Of a stretch of DNA of 64,000 nucleotides, positions 36,547 to 44,174 are shown piece after piece. Numbering within the stretch: position 1 is the first letter of the stretch; every line of letters begins with the position of its first letter. The translations under genes were made by a program, and so were the position numbers. Location of the stretch: the NCBI RefSeq assembly GCF_001500045.1, contig NZ_LQIX01000053.1, positions 124,001 to 188,000 on the forward strand, written 5' to 3'. Source of the stretch: Mycobacterium sp. GA-1199 (GTDB lineage Bacteria > Actinomycetota > Actinomycetes > Mycobacteriales > Mycobacteriaceae). Below the pieces are notes generated by a model that saw nothing but the letters and a program-made list of their open reading frames with translations, did no database searches and had not been told where the DNA came from.

Positions 36547-36613
36547 GTCGTAACGGCTACCACGTCAGCGGATTACTGAAACCTTCAAACTATTCCGCCG
36601 GATGAGGCTCCGG

Positions 36614-37603
36614 TCACAGCCTTCCGACCTGTTTCAGCCCGGAAACGGTGTCCGCCAGCGTTTCCTGCGGATCGCGGTACGAGATGCCCAGCTCGGTCTC
36701 GCTGGGTGAATCGTCAGACGAGGGCATCTGCGTGTAGTACTGCATCGCAGCGGCGGTGACCGGCGCGTCGAAGGGCAACAACGGGCCAACTACGTCGACC
36801 ACCCTCCCGATGTTGCGCAACACCGTGTCCGGCACCGGGTACACCCGCAGCGACTTGTTCGCCGCCTTCCCGATCATCGACGCCAAGTCGGCGATCGGAA
36901 CGCGCTTGCCGCCGGCCATGTATCGGCGTGGCCCCTTACCGGGTTCGAGCAACGCCGCATGCAACTTGGCCAGGTCTCGGACGTCGACCACGATCCATGC
37001 GGCGCCGCGGCCCGGCACCCCACGCATCTGGACCGCTGCTTGAACACCTTCTGCCGCTTCACCGAACTGGTTACCCGCCGGCGGCCCCAGCACCATGCCC
37101 GGATACGTGATGCTCACCGGCGCACCCGCATCCTGTAGGCCCCGCGCGTACTTCTCCACCTCCGCCTTGGACTTCCCATAGCCGTCGGTTCCTCCCACGA
37201 CCGGAAGATCGGCATGCAGCACACTGCAATTCGGGTTGAACAATGCCGTGAAGCTCGACACGTGGATGATCGGGTCCAGACCACGCTCGGCAGCCACACC
37301 GAGCACGTTGTGGGCACCGTCGAGGTTGGTCCGCAGCATCTTGTCGGCCTGCCGGGGGTCGACTGAAACCATTGCCGCGGAGTGGATTACGGCATCACAG
37401 CCGTCCATAGCCGCCGCCGTCGACTCAGCGTCGGCGATGTCGCCGACGGCGTAGTCGTCGGTCGCGACACCGATCTGCGCGGCGCTCGTCTGCAACCGTG
37501 CCGGATCGCGGACCAGGAACCTCACCTGATGACCCGCTTCGGCCACGGCCTTCGCCGTCCACGCCCCGACAAAACCGGTACCCCCGGTCAACAGCACCCT
37601 CAT
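36614..37603 (-). CDS. NAD-dependent epimerase/dehydratase family protein
   Basis: Extended SDR of 329 residues. The Rossmann loop is LLTGGTGFVGAW, with HSAAMVSVDP, HVSSFTALF and the catalytic-type YGKSK motif near residue 142. It could be a sterol- or sugar-type dehydrogenase or a dihydroflavonol-reductase-like enzyme; the substrate is not evident. ATG 37603 follows GGAGGAGG, an excellent ribosome site. It precedes the Gly-rich gene on the same strand after a 67-bp gap. Confidence 0.82.
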   Translation of the reverse strand: MRVLLTGGTGFVGAWTAKAVAEAGHQVRFLVRDPARLQTSAAQIGVATDDYAVGDIADAESTAAAMDGCDAVIHSAAMVSVDPRQADKMLRTNLDGAHNVLGVAAERGLDPIIHVSSFTALFNPNCSVLHADLPVVGGTDGYGKSKAEVEKYARGLQDAGAPVSITYPGMVLGPPAGNQFGEAAEGVQAAVQMRGVPGRGAAWIVVDVRDLAKLHAALLEPGKGPRRYMAGGKRVPIADLASMIGKAANKSLRVYPVPDTVLRNIGRVVDVVGPLLPFDAPVTAAAMQYYTQMPSSDDSPSETELGISYRDPQETLADTVSGLKQVGRL

Positions 37604-37666
37604 CGATAACCTCCTCCAGGAACTAGCGCTGCGGGTTCCCCCAAGCGCCGTCCTCTACACGGAGGC

Positions 37667-38416
37667 CTACGCGAACGGCTTGGTCAGCCGCGGCGGCAGC
37701 ACCCGCAGCACCCGGACCAGCGGGGCCCACGGCCACCACGGAACAGCCGCGCGACCGCTTTCCCGTTCGATCACCGCGACCATCGCCCGGACGCCGGTTT
37801 CGTTGTCCACCATCAACGACGTCGACTCGGATTTGGCCGTCATCTCGGACTCGATGTAACCCGGTTCGAGCACCGTGACCTTGATGGGTCCGCGCGCGTA
37901 CTCCGCGCGCAGGGACTCCCCGAGCGACGACACGCCGGCTTTGCTGGCGGCGTAGGCGGCCTTGACGCCGGGCACGCCCTTGTTACCGAGAACCGACGAA
38001 ACCAGCACCAGGTGTCCGCCGCCGGCCTTCTTGAACATTTCGAGTGTGGTCTCGATCTGAACAAGGGCCGCAACGAGATTCGTTTCGATGGTGGCCTTGT
38101 TCGCCCACAGTTTGCCCGAGCCCAGCGGCGCACCCTTGCCGACACCGGCATTGACGATGACGCGGTCGATCCCGCCGAGTTCGTTCCAGAGCTCGGAGAA
38201 GACCTTCGGGACCTGCTCGTGATCGTTGACGTCGAGGGCGGCGACAGCGACGTTGATCCCGCGATGCCGCTCGAGCAGCTCGGCCTTGAGCTCATCGAGT
38301 CGGTCGACGCGCCGGGCGCACAACGCCAGGTCACGACCCTTCGCGGCAAACGCGCGGGCCATCCCGGCGCCCAACCCGGAGCTCGCGCCGGTGATCAGGA
38401 TCTTCTGCCGAGTCAC
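37667..38416 (-). CDS. short-chain dehydrogenase/reductase, Rv0945-like
   Basis: Classical SDR of 249 residues. LITGASSGLGAGMA is the cofactor loop, VNAGVGKG is the NAG motif, VSSVLGNKG holds the catalytic Ser, and YAASK is the Tyr-Lys pair. PGYIESEM follows as usual. GTG 38416 has only a weak site. It is divergent from the secreted chorismate mutase with about 41 bases between. The position between pgi and the glycosylase matches Rv0945. Substrate unknown. Confidence 0.85.
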   Translation of the reverse strand: MTRQKILITGASSGLGAGMARAFAAKGRDLALCARRVDRLDELKAELLERHRGINVAVAALDVNDHEQVPKVFSELWNELGGIDRVIVNAGVGKGAPLGSGKLWANKATIETNLVAALVQIETTLEMFKKAGGGHLVLVSSVLGNKGVPGVKAAYAASKAGVSSLGESLRAEYARGPIKVTVLEPGYIESEMTAKSESTSLMVDNETGVRAMVAVIERESGRAAVPWWPWAPLVRVLRVLPPRLTKPFA

Positions 38417-38457
38417 CCCGACAGACTAAGCGAGGCGATCGCCGTCAGAATGGCCCC

Positions 38458-39024
38458 ATGGTTCTCCTGCGGACAGCGACATTCCTGCTCGCGGCGCTCT
38501 GCGTCGCGCTTCCCCAGGCGGTTGCCGCCGCCCAACCGGGTTCTGACCTGTACCGGTTGGTCGATACCGCCGCGCAGCGCCTGGCCACGGCCGACGCGGT
38601 CGCGGCCGCCAAGTGGATCAACGGCGGGCCGATCACGGACCGCCGGCGCGCCGATGCGGTTCTGGATGGGGTGGCCGCCGACGCCTCCGCGCGCGGCATC
38701 GACCAAGGGTATGTGCGCGCGATCTTCGCCGACCAGATCGATGCCACCGAGGGCGTCCAGTACACCCGGTTCGGCCAGTGGAAATTCGACCCCGCCACCG
38801 CGCCCAGCACCGCACCGGACCTCTCCGAGACACGTTCGCAGATCGACGAGTTCAACAAGGTCATGGTCGACGAGGTTGCGCGGCAGTGGAATTCGCTGCG
38901 CGCACCGAACTGCTCGGCCATGCGGGCGGATGCGACAGCTGCCGTCGCCGACGCCCGCCGGCTGGACCCGCTCTACCGGCACGCGTTGTCGGCGGCCACC
39001 CGATCGTACTGTCGGGCCGGTTGA
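38458..39024 (+). CDS. secreted chorismate mutase (AroQ-gamma, Rv1885c-like)
   Basis: Exported protein of 188 residues. A signal peptide (1-25, ending AVAAAQ) precedes an all-helical domain. LVDTAAQRLATADAVAAAKW, DQGYVRAIFADQIDATEGVQYTRF and PDLSETRSQIDEFN closely follow the secreted M. tuberculosis chorismate mutase. Two cysteines, at PNCSAM and RSYC, match the disulfide pair of that family. It acts outside the cytoplasm, where its role is unclear. With the cytoplasmic enzyme at 30036 it makes two chorismate mutases in 9 kb. Confidence 0.88.
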   Translation: MVLLRTATFLLAALCVALPQAVAAAQPGSDLYRLVDTAAQRLATADAVAAAKWINGGPITDRRRADAVLDGVAADASARGIDQGYVRAIFADQIDATEGVQYTRFGQWKFDPATAPSTAPDLSETRSQIDEFNKVMVDEVARQWNSLRAPNCSAMRADATAAVADARRLDPLYRHALSAATRSYCRAG

Positions 39025-39091
39025 ACCGACGTAGGATGAACGCATCGACGAACCCCGGAAACGACCCCGCCAGAACCGGTCCCGAGACACC

Positions 39092-39631
39092 GTGGAGGTG
39101 CTGCTCGAGGCCGCGGCTCAGGTGTTCAATCGCGAAGGCCTGAAGGCAACGACGAACCGCATCGCCGATCGCGCCGGCGTGTCGATCGGCAGCCTTTACC
39201 AGTACTTTCCGAACAAGCACGCGTTGATCCGCGCGTTGGCCGAACGCCACGTCAACGAAGCGCGAGCGCGCATGGATGCGGTCTTCAAGCGGCTGCGTGA
39301 CGAGGAGCCGCCGTTCGAGGAGTCGATGCGCATGATCCTCGAGGCGGTCGTCGACCTGCACCGCGACCGTCCGGGTCTGCACCGGCTCATGCACCGCCTC
39401 GAACCGCGCCTACCGTCCGACCTCGACGCACTGCGGTCGTTCGAGGACGACATCTCCGGCGAGGTGGCCTACCTCCTGGGCCGGTGTGGCCGCGGCGGCG
39501 TTGACACCGAATTGACCGCCCAGACCGTGGTTCACGCGGTCGACGCACACCTTCACCGGGTGATGACCGGCCGCGAAATGGACGTCGAGCAGCTGGTGGC
39601 GCTGGTGGACCGGCTGGCGCCGCCGTCCTAG
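39092..39631 (+). CDS. TetR-family transcriptional regulator
   Basis: TetR regulator of at least 179 residues. The HTH is clear (TTNRIADRAGVSIGSLYQYFPNKHALIRAL), followed by a ligand domain of average length. The start is a problem: in-frame sequence upstream of GTG 39092 encodes a typical basic N-terminal arm (RKRPRQNRSRDTVE), but between stop TAG 39032 and this GTG there is no ATG/GTG/TTG. ATC at 39044, seven bases after AGGA, would fit, or there is a frameshift from ATG 39036. It overlaps the alpha/beta hydrolase gene at its end. Confidence 0.8.
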   Translation: MEVLLEAAAQVFNREGLKATTNRIADRAGVSIGSLYQYFPNKHALIRALAERHVNEARARMDAVFKRLRDEEPPFEESMRMILEAVVDLHRDRPGLHRLMHRLEPRLPSDLDALRSFEDDISGEVAYLLGRCGRGGVDTELTAQTVVHAVDAHLHRVMTGREMDVEQLVALVDRLAPPS

Positions 39632-40560
39632 CGCCCGCTTTCCGCCGAACCGAACAGCACGTCGTCGCGAACCGCGCGTAACGTCTCCACCAACTGGGTC
39701 AGGCCAGGTTCCTCGATCGGGTAGTGTCCGCAGTTCTCCAGCAGCACAAGCGATGTCGGCCCGGTGATGCGATCCAGGAACCGGATGCTCAGTTGCGGCG
39801 GGGTCCAGCGGTCCGCCGCCGGGTGCACCAGGGTGACGGGTGCCGCGCGGAACGCTTCGGGTGCCGCATGCCGGAAGTTCAACCAGCTACTGAGGAATCC
39901 GAGCGGGACCCGCACGCCGCCGCCTTTGGGATCGGTGGCACACAGCCGGGTCAACTCCGGGTCGAGGCTCATGTGGTTCATGTCGACCAGCCATCGGATC
40001 GGCACCCGGATGCCGCCGAACAACGGGTCGACCGCCTTCGTCAACGCCGGCGCGATGGACCCTGTTGCCGACGTGCGCGCGGCCGCCCGTCGGGCGTCGG
40101 GATCGGCGGGATCGAGCAGACAGGTCACCACGACGTGCGCGACTTCGCCTGTGCGCGAGGCCACCTCGTAGGCCATCATCCCGCCCATGCTGGCGCCCAA
40201 CAGGACGAGCGGTCGCCGGTCGTCGGCGCGTTCGGCGGTGACGAGATCGGTGAGCATGTCCAGCCAGTCCGGATAGCGGACCGATCCTGGATCCGGCTCG
40301 ACGGTATCGCCGTAGAGCGGCATGTCCGGGGCGAGCACTTCGACCCCCTCACGTGCGGCGGCCGCCGCGATCGGCCACAGCGCACCCGAGTAACCGCCAC
40401 CGCCATGGATGACCATCAGCCGCATGGCGGCGTCCGGCGCGCTGGCACGCGCGACATGGATTCTGCGGCCACGCCAGGTCCACCAGGTCGACGTCGGGTC
40501 GATCGGCGGATCGGCGCGGTGGCGCGCCGGGATGAACGATGCGTATCTGGCGTATTCCAT
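39628..40560 (-). CDS. alpha/beta-hydrolase
   Basis: Alpha/beta-hydrolase of 310 residues. The oxyanion region is VIHGGGGYSG, the nucleophile elbow GASMGG holds the catalytic Ser, and the late NCGHYPIEEPG holds the His. ATG 40560 is chosen although no Shine-Dalgarno is visible; TTG 40596 would put the inverted repeat at 40571-40594 inside the gene. It is convergent with the TetR gene (4-bp overlap), so regulation by that TetR is possible but unproven. Substrate unknown. Confidence 0.8.
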   Translation of the reverse strand: MEYARYASFIPARHRADPPIDPTSTWWTWRGRRIHVARASAPDAAMRLMVIHGGGGYSGALWPIAAAAAREGVEVLAPDMPLYGDTVEPDPGSVRYPDWLDMLTDLVTAERADDRRPLVLLGASMGGMMAYEVASRTGEVAHVVVTCLLDPADPDARRAAARTSATGSIAPALTKAVDPLFGGIRVPIRWLVDMNHMSLDPELTRLCATDPKGGGVRVPLGFLSSWLNFRHAAPEAFRAAPVTLVHPAADRWTPPQLSIRFLDRITGPTSLVLLENCGHYPIEEPGLTQLVETLRAVRDDVLFGSAESGR

Positions 40561-40570
40561 GGCTATTAGC

Positions 40571-40594
40571 GTCAGCCGACGATCATCGGCTGAC
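40571..40594. repeat. 9-bp inverted repeat between the glycosylase and hydrolase genes
   Basis: GTCAGCCGA (40571-40579) and TCGGCTGAC (40586-40594) are perfect complements around six bases. The dyad is 11 bases before ATG 40560 and 52 bases past the glycosylase stop, both on the minus strand. It can be read as an operator (possibly for the neighbouring TetR) or as a terminator for the upstream gene. Confidence 0.5.
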
Positions 40595-40645
40595 AACTCG
40601 CGTTAGCGGGCCGGTCTGCCTGCACCGACGCGCGGCTGCTCACAT

Positions 40646-41509
40646 TTACTTCAGCAGTCGCGACAGTCGCCGGTCGGCGAGCACCTTGCCGCCTGTCTGA
40701 CAGGTCGGGCAGTACTGGAAAGACTTGTCGGCGAACGACACTTCGCGCACGGTGTCCCCGCACACCGGGCACGGCAGGCCGGTTCTGGCGTGCACTCGCA
40801 GCCCGGAGCGCTTCTCGCCCTTGAGCGTCGCGGCCTGCTGCCCGACCGAGCGGGTCACCGCATCGGAGAGCACACCGACCATCGCGTCGTGCAGCGCTGA
40901 CAGTTGTGCGTCGGTCAACTTGGCCGCCGTCGCGAACGGCGAGATCCGCGCGACGTGCAGGATCTCGTCGCTGTAGGCATTGCCGATCCCCGCGATCACC
41001 TTCTGGTCGGTGATCACCGTCTTGATCCGGCCGCTGTTGCCCGCGAGCAGGCTTGCGAGGTCGTCGGGTCCGAGCGACAGCGCGTCGGGACCCAGCGTGG
41101 CGATGCCGGGCACCTTGGTCGGATCGTCGACGACCCACACCGCGAGCCGCTTCTGGGTGCCGGCCTCGGTGAGGTCGAAGCCTGCCCCGGCGCCCGGAGT
41201 CCCGAGGTGCACGCGCAAGGCGATCGGCCCCTTGCCCGGCTTCAGTGGCGCGGCGGCCAGCTTGTCCGACCAGCGCAGCCAGCCGGCCCGCGACAGGTGG
41301 GTGATCAGGTGCAGATCGCCGGCTTGCAGCCCTAGGTATTTGCCCCACCGATTGGCGTCTGTGACGGTTCGACCGTGCAGCGCTGAGATCGGCGGGTCGA
41401 ACGTCTTGAGCACCGAGAACGCCGAAACGTCGATGCGAGCCACCGTGTGGCCGACGGCATGGCGGCGCAGGTGGTCGGCGAGTGCTTCGACTTCCGGTAG
41501 TTCGGGCAT
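40646..41509 (-). CDS. fpg: Fpg/Nei-family DNA glycosylase, Rv0944-like
   Basis: DNA glycosylase/AP lyase family protein of 287 residues. PELPEVE at the N-terminus gives the catalytic proline and glutamate after Met removal, RWGKYLGL holds the conserved Lys, and GIGNAYSDEIL is the DNA-contact helix. The C-terminal zinc finger is CPVC-x16-CPTC. The Arg that normally precedes the last CxxC pair (as R258 of E. coli Fpg) reads as Lys here (ADKSFQYC), so 8-oxoG activity is not assured. ATG 41509 gives the correct processed N-terminus. It is downstream of the holin-family gene on the same strand. Confidence 0.85.
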   Translation of the reverse strand: MPELPEVEALADHLRRHAVGHTVARIDVSAFSVLKTFDPPISALHGRTVTDANRWGKYLGLQAGDLHLITHLSRAGWLRWSDKLAAAPLKPGKGPIALRVHLGTPGAGAGFDLTEAGTQKRLAVWVVDDPTKVPGIATLGPDALSLGPDDLASLLAGNSGRIKTVITDQKVIAGIGNAYSDEILHVARISPFATAAKLTDAQLSALHDAMVGVLSDAVTRSVGQQAATLKGEKRSGLRVHARTGLPCPVCGDTVREVSFADKSFQYCPTCQTGGKVLADRRLSRLLK

Positions 41510-41525
41510 GGTTCCAGTGTGCCGG

Positions 41526-41918
41526 TCATTCGCGTCGCGCGGCACCGCCGGTGAGCACCGACAGCAGCCAGCTCACGACGGACAGCACGATCGCGGCCCA
41601 GATCGCCGTCCACCAGAAGTCGTCTATGTAGAGCCCCCAGTGCGTGGTGTGCTCGGTGATCCATGACGTGATCCACAACATCAACGCGTTGATGACGACG
41701 TGGATCAATCCGAGAGTGAGTATGTAGAGCGGGATCGAGATGATCTGCACGATCGGTTTGATGAACGCGTTGACCAGACCGAAGATCACCGCGACGACAA
41801 AGATGATGCCGACTTCCTGCAGTCGCGAGTCGGCCCCCACGAACCTGATTCCGGGAACAACCAGTGTCACCACCCACAGCGCCAGACCGGTCAACGCGGC
41901 CCGCAGGAGAAACGCCAT
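41526..41918 (-). CDS. phage-holin-4-type (YvlD-like) small membrane protein
   Basis: Membrane protein of 130 residues with four hydrophobic segments. NAFIKPIVQIISIPLYILTLGLIHVVINALMLW is the hallmark of the YvlD/phage_holin_4_2 family, found widely in bacterial chromosomes without phage. Its function is unknown; in Bacillus relatives are tied to envelope stress. ATG 41918 is the start. It ends 16 bases before the glycosylase start, so the two are likely co-transcribed. Confidence 0.82.
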   Translation of the reverse strand: MAFLLRAALTGLALWVVTLVVPGIRFVGADSRLQEVGIIFVVAVIFGLVNAFIKPIVQIISIPLYILTLGLIHVVINALMLWITSWITEHTTHWGLYIDDFWWTAIWAAIVLSVVSWLLSVLTGGAARRE

Positions 41919-41962
41919 CGCATCAGCCTAAACCAGCCGACGCACCGGAGGCGCAGCCGTGA

Positions 41963-42241
41963 ATTTCATCAGGGTGGACATCTGGTCGGCGCGACGATCT
42001 TCGTTCTCGCCCGTCCCTGCCCGATGTGCCGACCACCCGCGACGACTATGCGCGCTACTACGTGAACGATCGAAAGTACTTCGAGCTCAACACGTTCTAC
42101 GACGAGTTCGCCAAGAACTGGGCGCAGCGACGGCTGCCGGTTGTGGATGCAGCGCAACGATGCCGGACGCCCCTGGTTCGGCCCAGTAGCGCTCTTAAGT
42201 GGTTTCTTGCACGCACCCGATGCGTGCGATCAACCAATTAA
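41963..42241 (+). pseudogene. possible gene remnant or unrecognised small reading frame
   Basis: The 319-bp stretch 41919-42237 has no clear gene. One plus-strand frame stays open from 41963 to 42241. Its middle (TTRDDYARYYVNDRKYFELNTFYDEFAKNW, about 42029-42118, given here only as landmarks DDYARYYV and FYDEFAKNW) looks like genuine protein, while the ends do not. GTG 42026 is a possible start with no ribosome site. I cannot match it to a family. A decayed gene fragment is the likeliest reading; chance coding is possible. Confidence 0.3.
42209..42227 (-). terminator. hairpin after cobF
   Basis: GCACGCA (42209-42215) and TGCGTGC (42221-42227) form a 7-bp stem with a 5-nt loop, 11 bases past the cobF stop. 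It is a plausible terminator for the cobF transcript. Confidence 0.5.
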
Positions 42242-43002
42242 GCACCTCCGGTCGCCGACCGCAGCAGATAGGTGTCCATGATCCAGCCGTGACGGGCCCG
42301 CGCGTCGGCGCGCACCCGGGCGATCTCGTCGCCGACGTCACCGACGGCGCCCGACACCAGCAACTCGTCGGGAGTGCCGAGATACGCCCCCCACCAGATG
42401 CGGGTGTCGGGCGGACACGTCAGGAACGAGCAGTCGGCGTCGAGCATCACGACCGCGCTTCCGGTCAGGCCGCGGTCGCGCAGTTGTCTGCCGGTGGTGA
42501 TCAGCACCGGTTCGCCGACGTCGTTGAGCGGGATGCGATGTCGCGCGGTGAGCGCCTGGATCGCGGTGATGCCGGGGATGACGTCGTAGTCGATGTCGAC
42601 GTGAGTCGCGACGGTGTCGAGAATGCGCAGTGTGCTGTCGTACAGCGACGGATCGCCCCACGCCAGGAAGCCGCCAACGCCGTCGGGTGCGAGTTCGGCC
42701 TCGATCGCGTCGGCCCACAGCCGCGCCCGAGCGGCGTGCCAGTCGGCCACCGCCTTCCGGTACGCCGGCCCGTCGGCAGCCTCCCTGACCCGCGGCGGGT
42801 CGCGCAGTTCGACGAACCGGTATCCGGGCTCGCGGATGAAGCGATGGCAGATGTGCCGTCGCAGCGCCACCAGGTCGTCTTTCGCGGACCCCTTGTCCAT
42901 GACGAAGAACACCTGCGTGTCGTTGAGCGCGGTCACCGCTTGGGCCGTGACGTGGTCGGGGTCGCCCGCGCCGATGCCGATGACGTGAATTCGACGGGTC
43001 AC
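42238..43002 (-). CDS. cobF: precorrin-6A synthase (deacetylating) CobF
   Basis: SAM-dependent methyltransferase of 254 residues for the aerobic cobalamin pathway, methylating C-1 of precorrin-5 with loss of acetate. HVIGIGAGDPDHVTAQAV is the precorrin methylase N-terminus, GGFLAWGDPSLYDST the central motif, and YDVIPGITAIQAL the substrate region; the C-terminal TCPPDTRIWWGAYLGTPDELL is CobF-specific. GTG 43002 has no strong site. No other cob gene is adjacent. M. tuberculosis is known to lack cobF. Confidence 0.92.
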   Translation of the reverse strand: MTRRIHVIGIGAGDPDHVTAQAVTALNDTQVFFVMDKGSAKDDLVALRRHICHRFIREPGYRFVELRDPPRVREAADGPAYRKAVADWHAARARLWADAIEAELAPDGVGGFLAWGDPSLYDSTLRILDTVATHVDIDYDVIPGITAIQALTARHRIPLNDVGEPVLITTGRQLRDRGLTGSAVVMLDADCSFLTCPPDTRIWWGAYLGTPDELLVSGAVGDVGDEIARVRADARARHGWIMDTYLLRSATGGA

Positions 43003-43018
43003 GCCCGCGAGTATGCCT

Positions 43019-44071
43019 TCAGTATTTGCGGCCGCGCGAAAGTCGGAGCCGCCTGGCCCGCTTGGCGTCCTTCTTCTCGGCGGCCTCTTCCTTGCGGATG
43101 TTGTGGTCGTCCTTGGGCGGCAACTGCAACTCGTGCTCGGCGGGCAGACCGGCCTGCAGTTGGCGGCCTCGCTCGACCTCGGCGTCCACCTCCGCGCCGA
43201 ACAGCAGGGCCAGGTTCGTGATCCACAACCACAGCAGGAACACGATGACGCCGGCCAACGCGCCGTACGTCTTGTTGTAGCTGCCGAAGTTGGCCACGTA
43301 GAGCCCGAATGCCAGCGACGCGAGCAGCCACACGACGATCGCAAGCGCCGCGCCGCCGCTGATCCATCGGAATTTCGGCTGCTGGACGTTGGGTGTGACG
43401 TAGTACAGGATCGCGACCGCAATCACGACGAAGAGCAGGATCAGCGGCCACCGAACCACGTTCCACGCCGTGACCGCCGCATCGCCCAACCCGATCGCAT
43501 CGCCGAGCGCCTGGGCCACCGGTCCGCTGACCGCCAGCATGAACACCACCGCGGCCGCCATCACCAGACCGATCAGCGTCAGCACCAGCTGCACCGGACG
43601 CAGTTTCCACACCGGTCGGCCCTCGTCGATCTCGTAGATGCGGTTCATCGCGCGGCCGAATGCGCCGATGTAACCCGACGCTGTCCACAACGCACCCACG
43701 ATGCCCGCCACCAGCGCGAATCCGGCTGTCGGCGCGTTGACGAGTTGTTCGATCGTCGGCCGCAGGGTGTCCAGCGCCGACGCGGGCGCCACATCCGAGG
43801 CGATGTCGAGCAGCGCATCGACCGTGCGCCTGCCCTGCCCGAACACGCCCAACAGCGACACCATGACAACCAGCGCGGGGAAGATCGACAACACCGCGTA
43901 GTAGGTCAGCGCCGCGGCCAGGTCCGTGCACTCGTCCTTCTGGAATTCGCGCACCGCCTTGCGCATCGAATACAGCAGGGACGGTCGGGTGAGATCGGTC
44001 GGCGACTCGGGTTTGCGGGGATCATCCGGGTCAGGAGCCGCAGCGGTCCTGTCGTCCTCGTCGGTTCGCAT
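43019..44071 (-). CDS. YihY/BrkB-family inner membrane protein
   Basis: Membrane protein of 350 residues. A hydrophilic acidic N-terminus (1-45) precedes six hydrophobic segments. DLAAALTYYAVLSIFPALVVMVSLLG, LWTASGYIGAFGRAMNRIYEI and FGSYNKTYGALAGVIVFLLWLWITNLALLFGAE are typical YihY/UPF0761 motifs (listed as landmarks). A basic Lys/Arg-rich tail follows. Family function is unsettled (once called RNase BN or BrkB). ATG 44071 lies about two bases after the expected transcription start of a SigF-type promoter, so the message may be leaderless. Confidence 0.85.
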   Translation of the reverse strand: MRTDEDDRTAAAPDPDDPRKPESPTDLTRPSLLYSMRKAVREFQKDECTDLAAALTYYAVLSIFPALVVMVSLLGVFGQGRRTVDALLDIASDVAPASALDTLRPTIEQLVNAPTAGFALVAGIVGALWTASGYIGAFGRAMNRIYEIDEGRPVWKLRPVQLVLTLIGLVMAAAVVFMLAVSGPVAQALGDAIGLGDAAVTAWNVVRWPLILLFVVIAVAILYYVTPNVQQPKFRWISGGAALAIVVWLLASLAFGLYVANFGSYNKTYGALAGVIVFLLWLWITNLALLFGAEVDAEVERGRQLQAGLPAEHELQLPPKDDHNIRKEEAAEKKDAKRARRLRLSRGRKY

Positions 44072-44079
44072 ACCACCCG

Positions 44080-44104
44080 ATACCCGGGACCGTGTCCGGC
44101 AAAC
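44080..44104 (-). promoter_or_regulatory. SigF-type promoter for the YihY-family gene
   Basis: On the minus strand GTTT (44104-44101), 15 bases, then GGGTAT (44085-44080) match the mycobacterial SigF consensus GTTT-N15/17-GGGTAT exactly. The -10 element ends 9 bases before ATG 44071. Confidence 0.65.
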
Positions 44105-44139
44105 GCAACCGTTACCGAGAGTATGCGGTACCGCCGGTA

Positions 44140-44168
44140 TTGACATACCTCCGCGGCCTACTTACCTT
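44140..44168 (+). promoter_or_regulatory. sigma-A-type promoter for the diiron oxygenase gene
   Basis: TTGACA (44140-44145), a 17-base spacer and TACCTT (44163-44168) precede ATG 44175 by six bases, so the transcript should begin at or next to the ATG. A perfect palindrome GCGGTACCGC lies just upstream at 44125-44134 and could be an operator. Confidence 0.55.
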
Positions 44169-44174
44169 GAAGCC

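Noticed and set aside
41526..41918. Prophage remnant based on the holin-like name
   Set aside because: This family is chromosomal in many bacteria, and no other phage gene is nearby.
42203..43002. Cobalamin riboswitch near cobF
   Set aside because: The sequence upstream of cobF is coding (YihY-type gene) and no B12-box-like sequence was seen.
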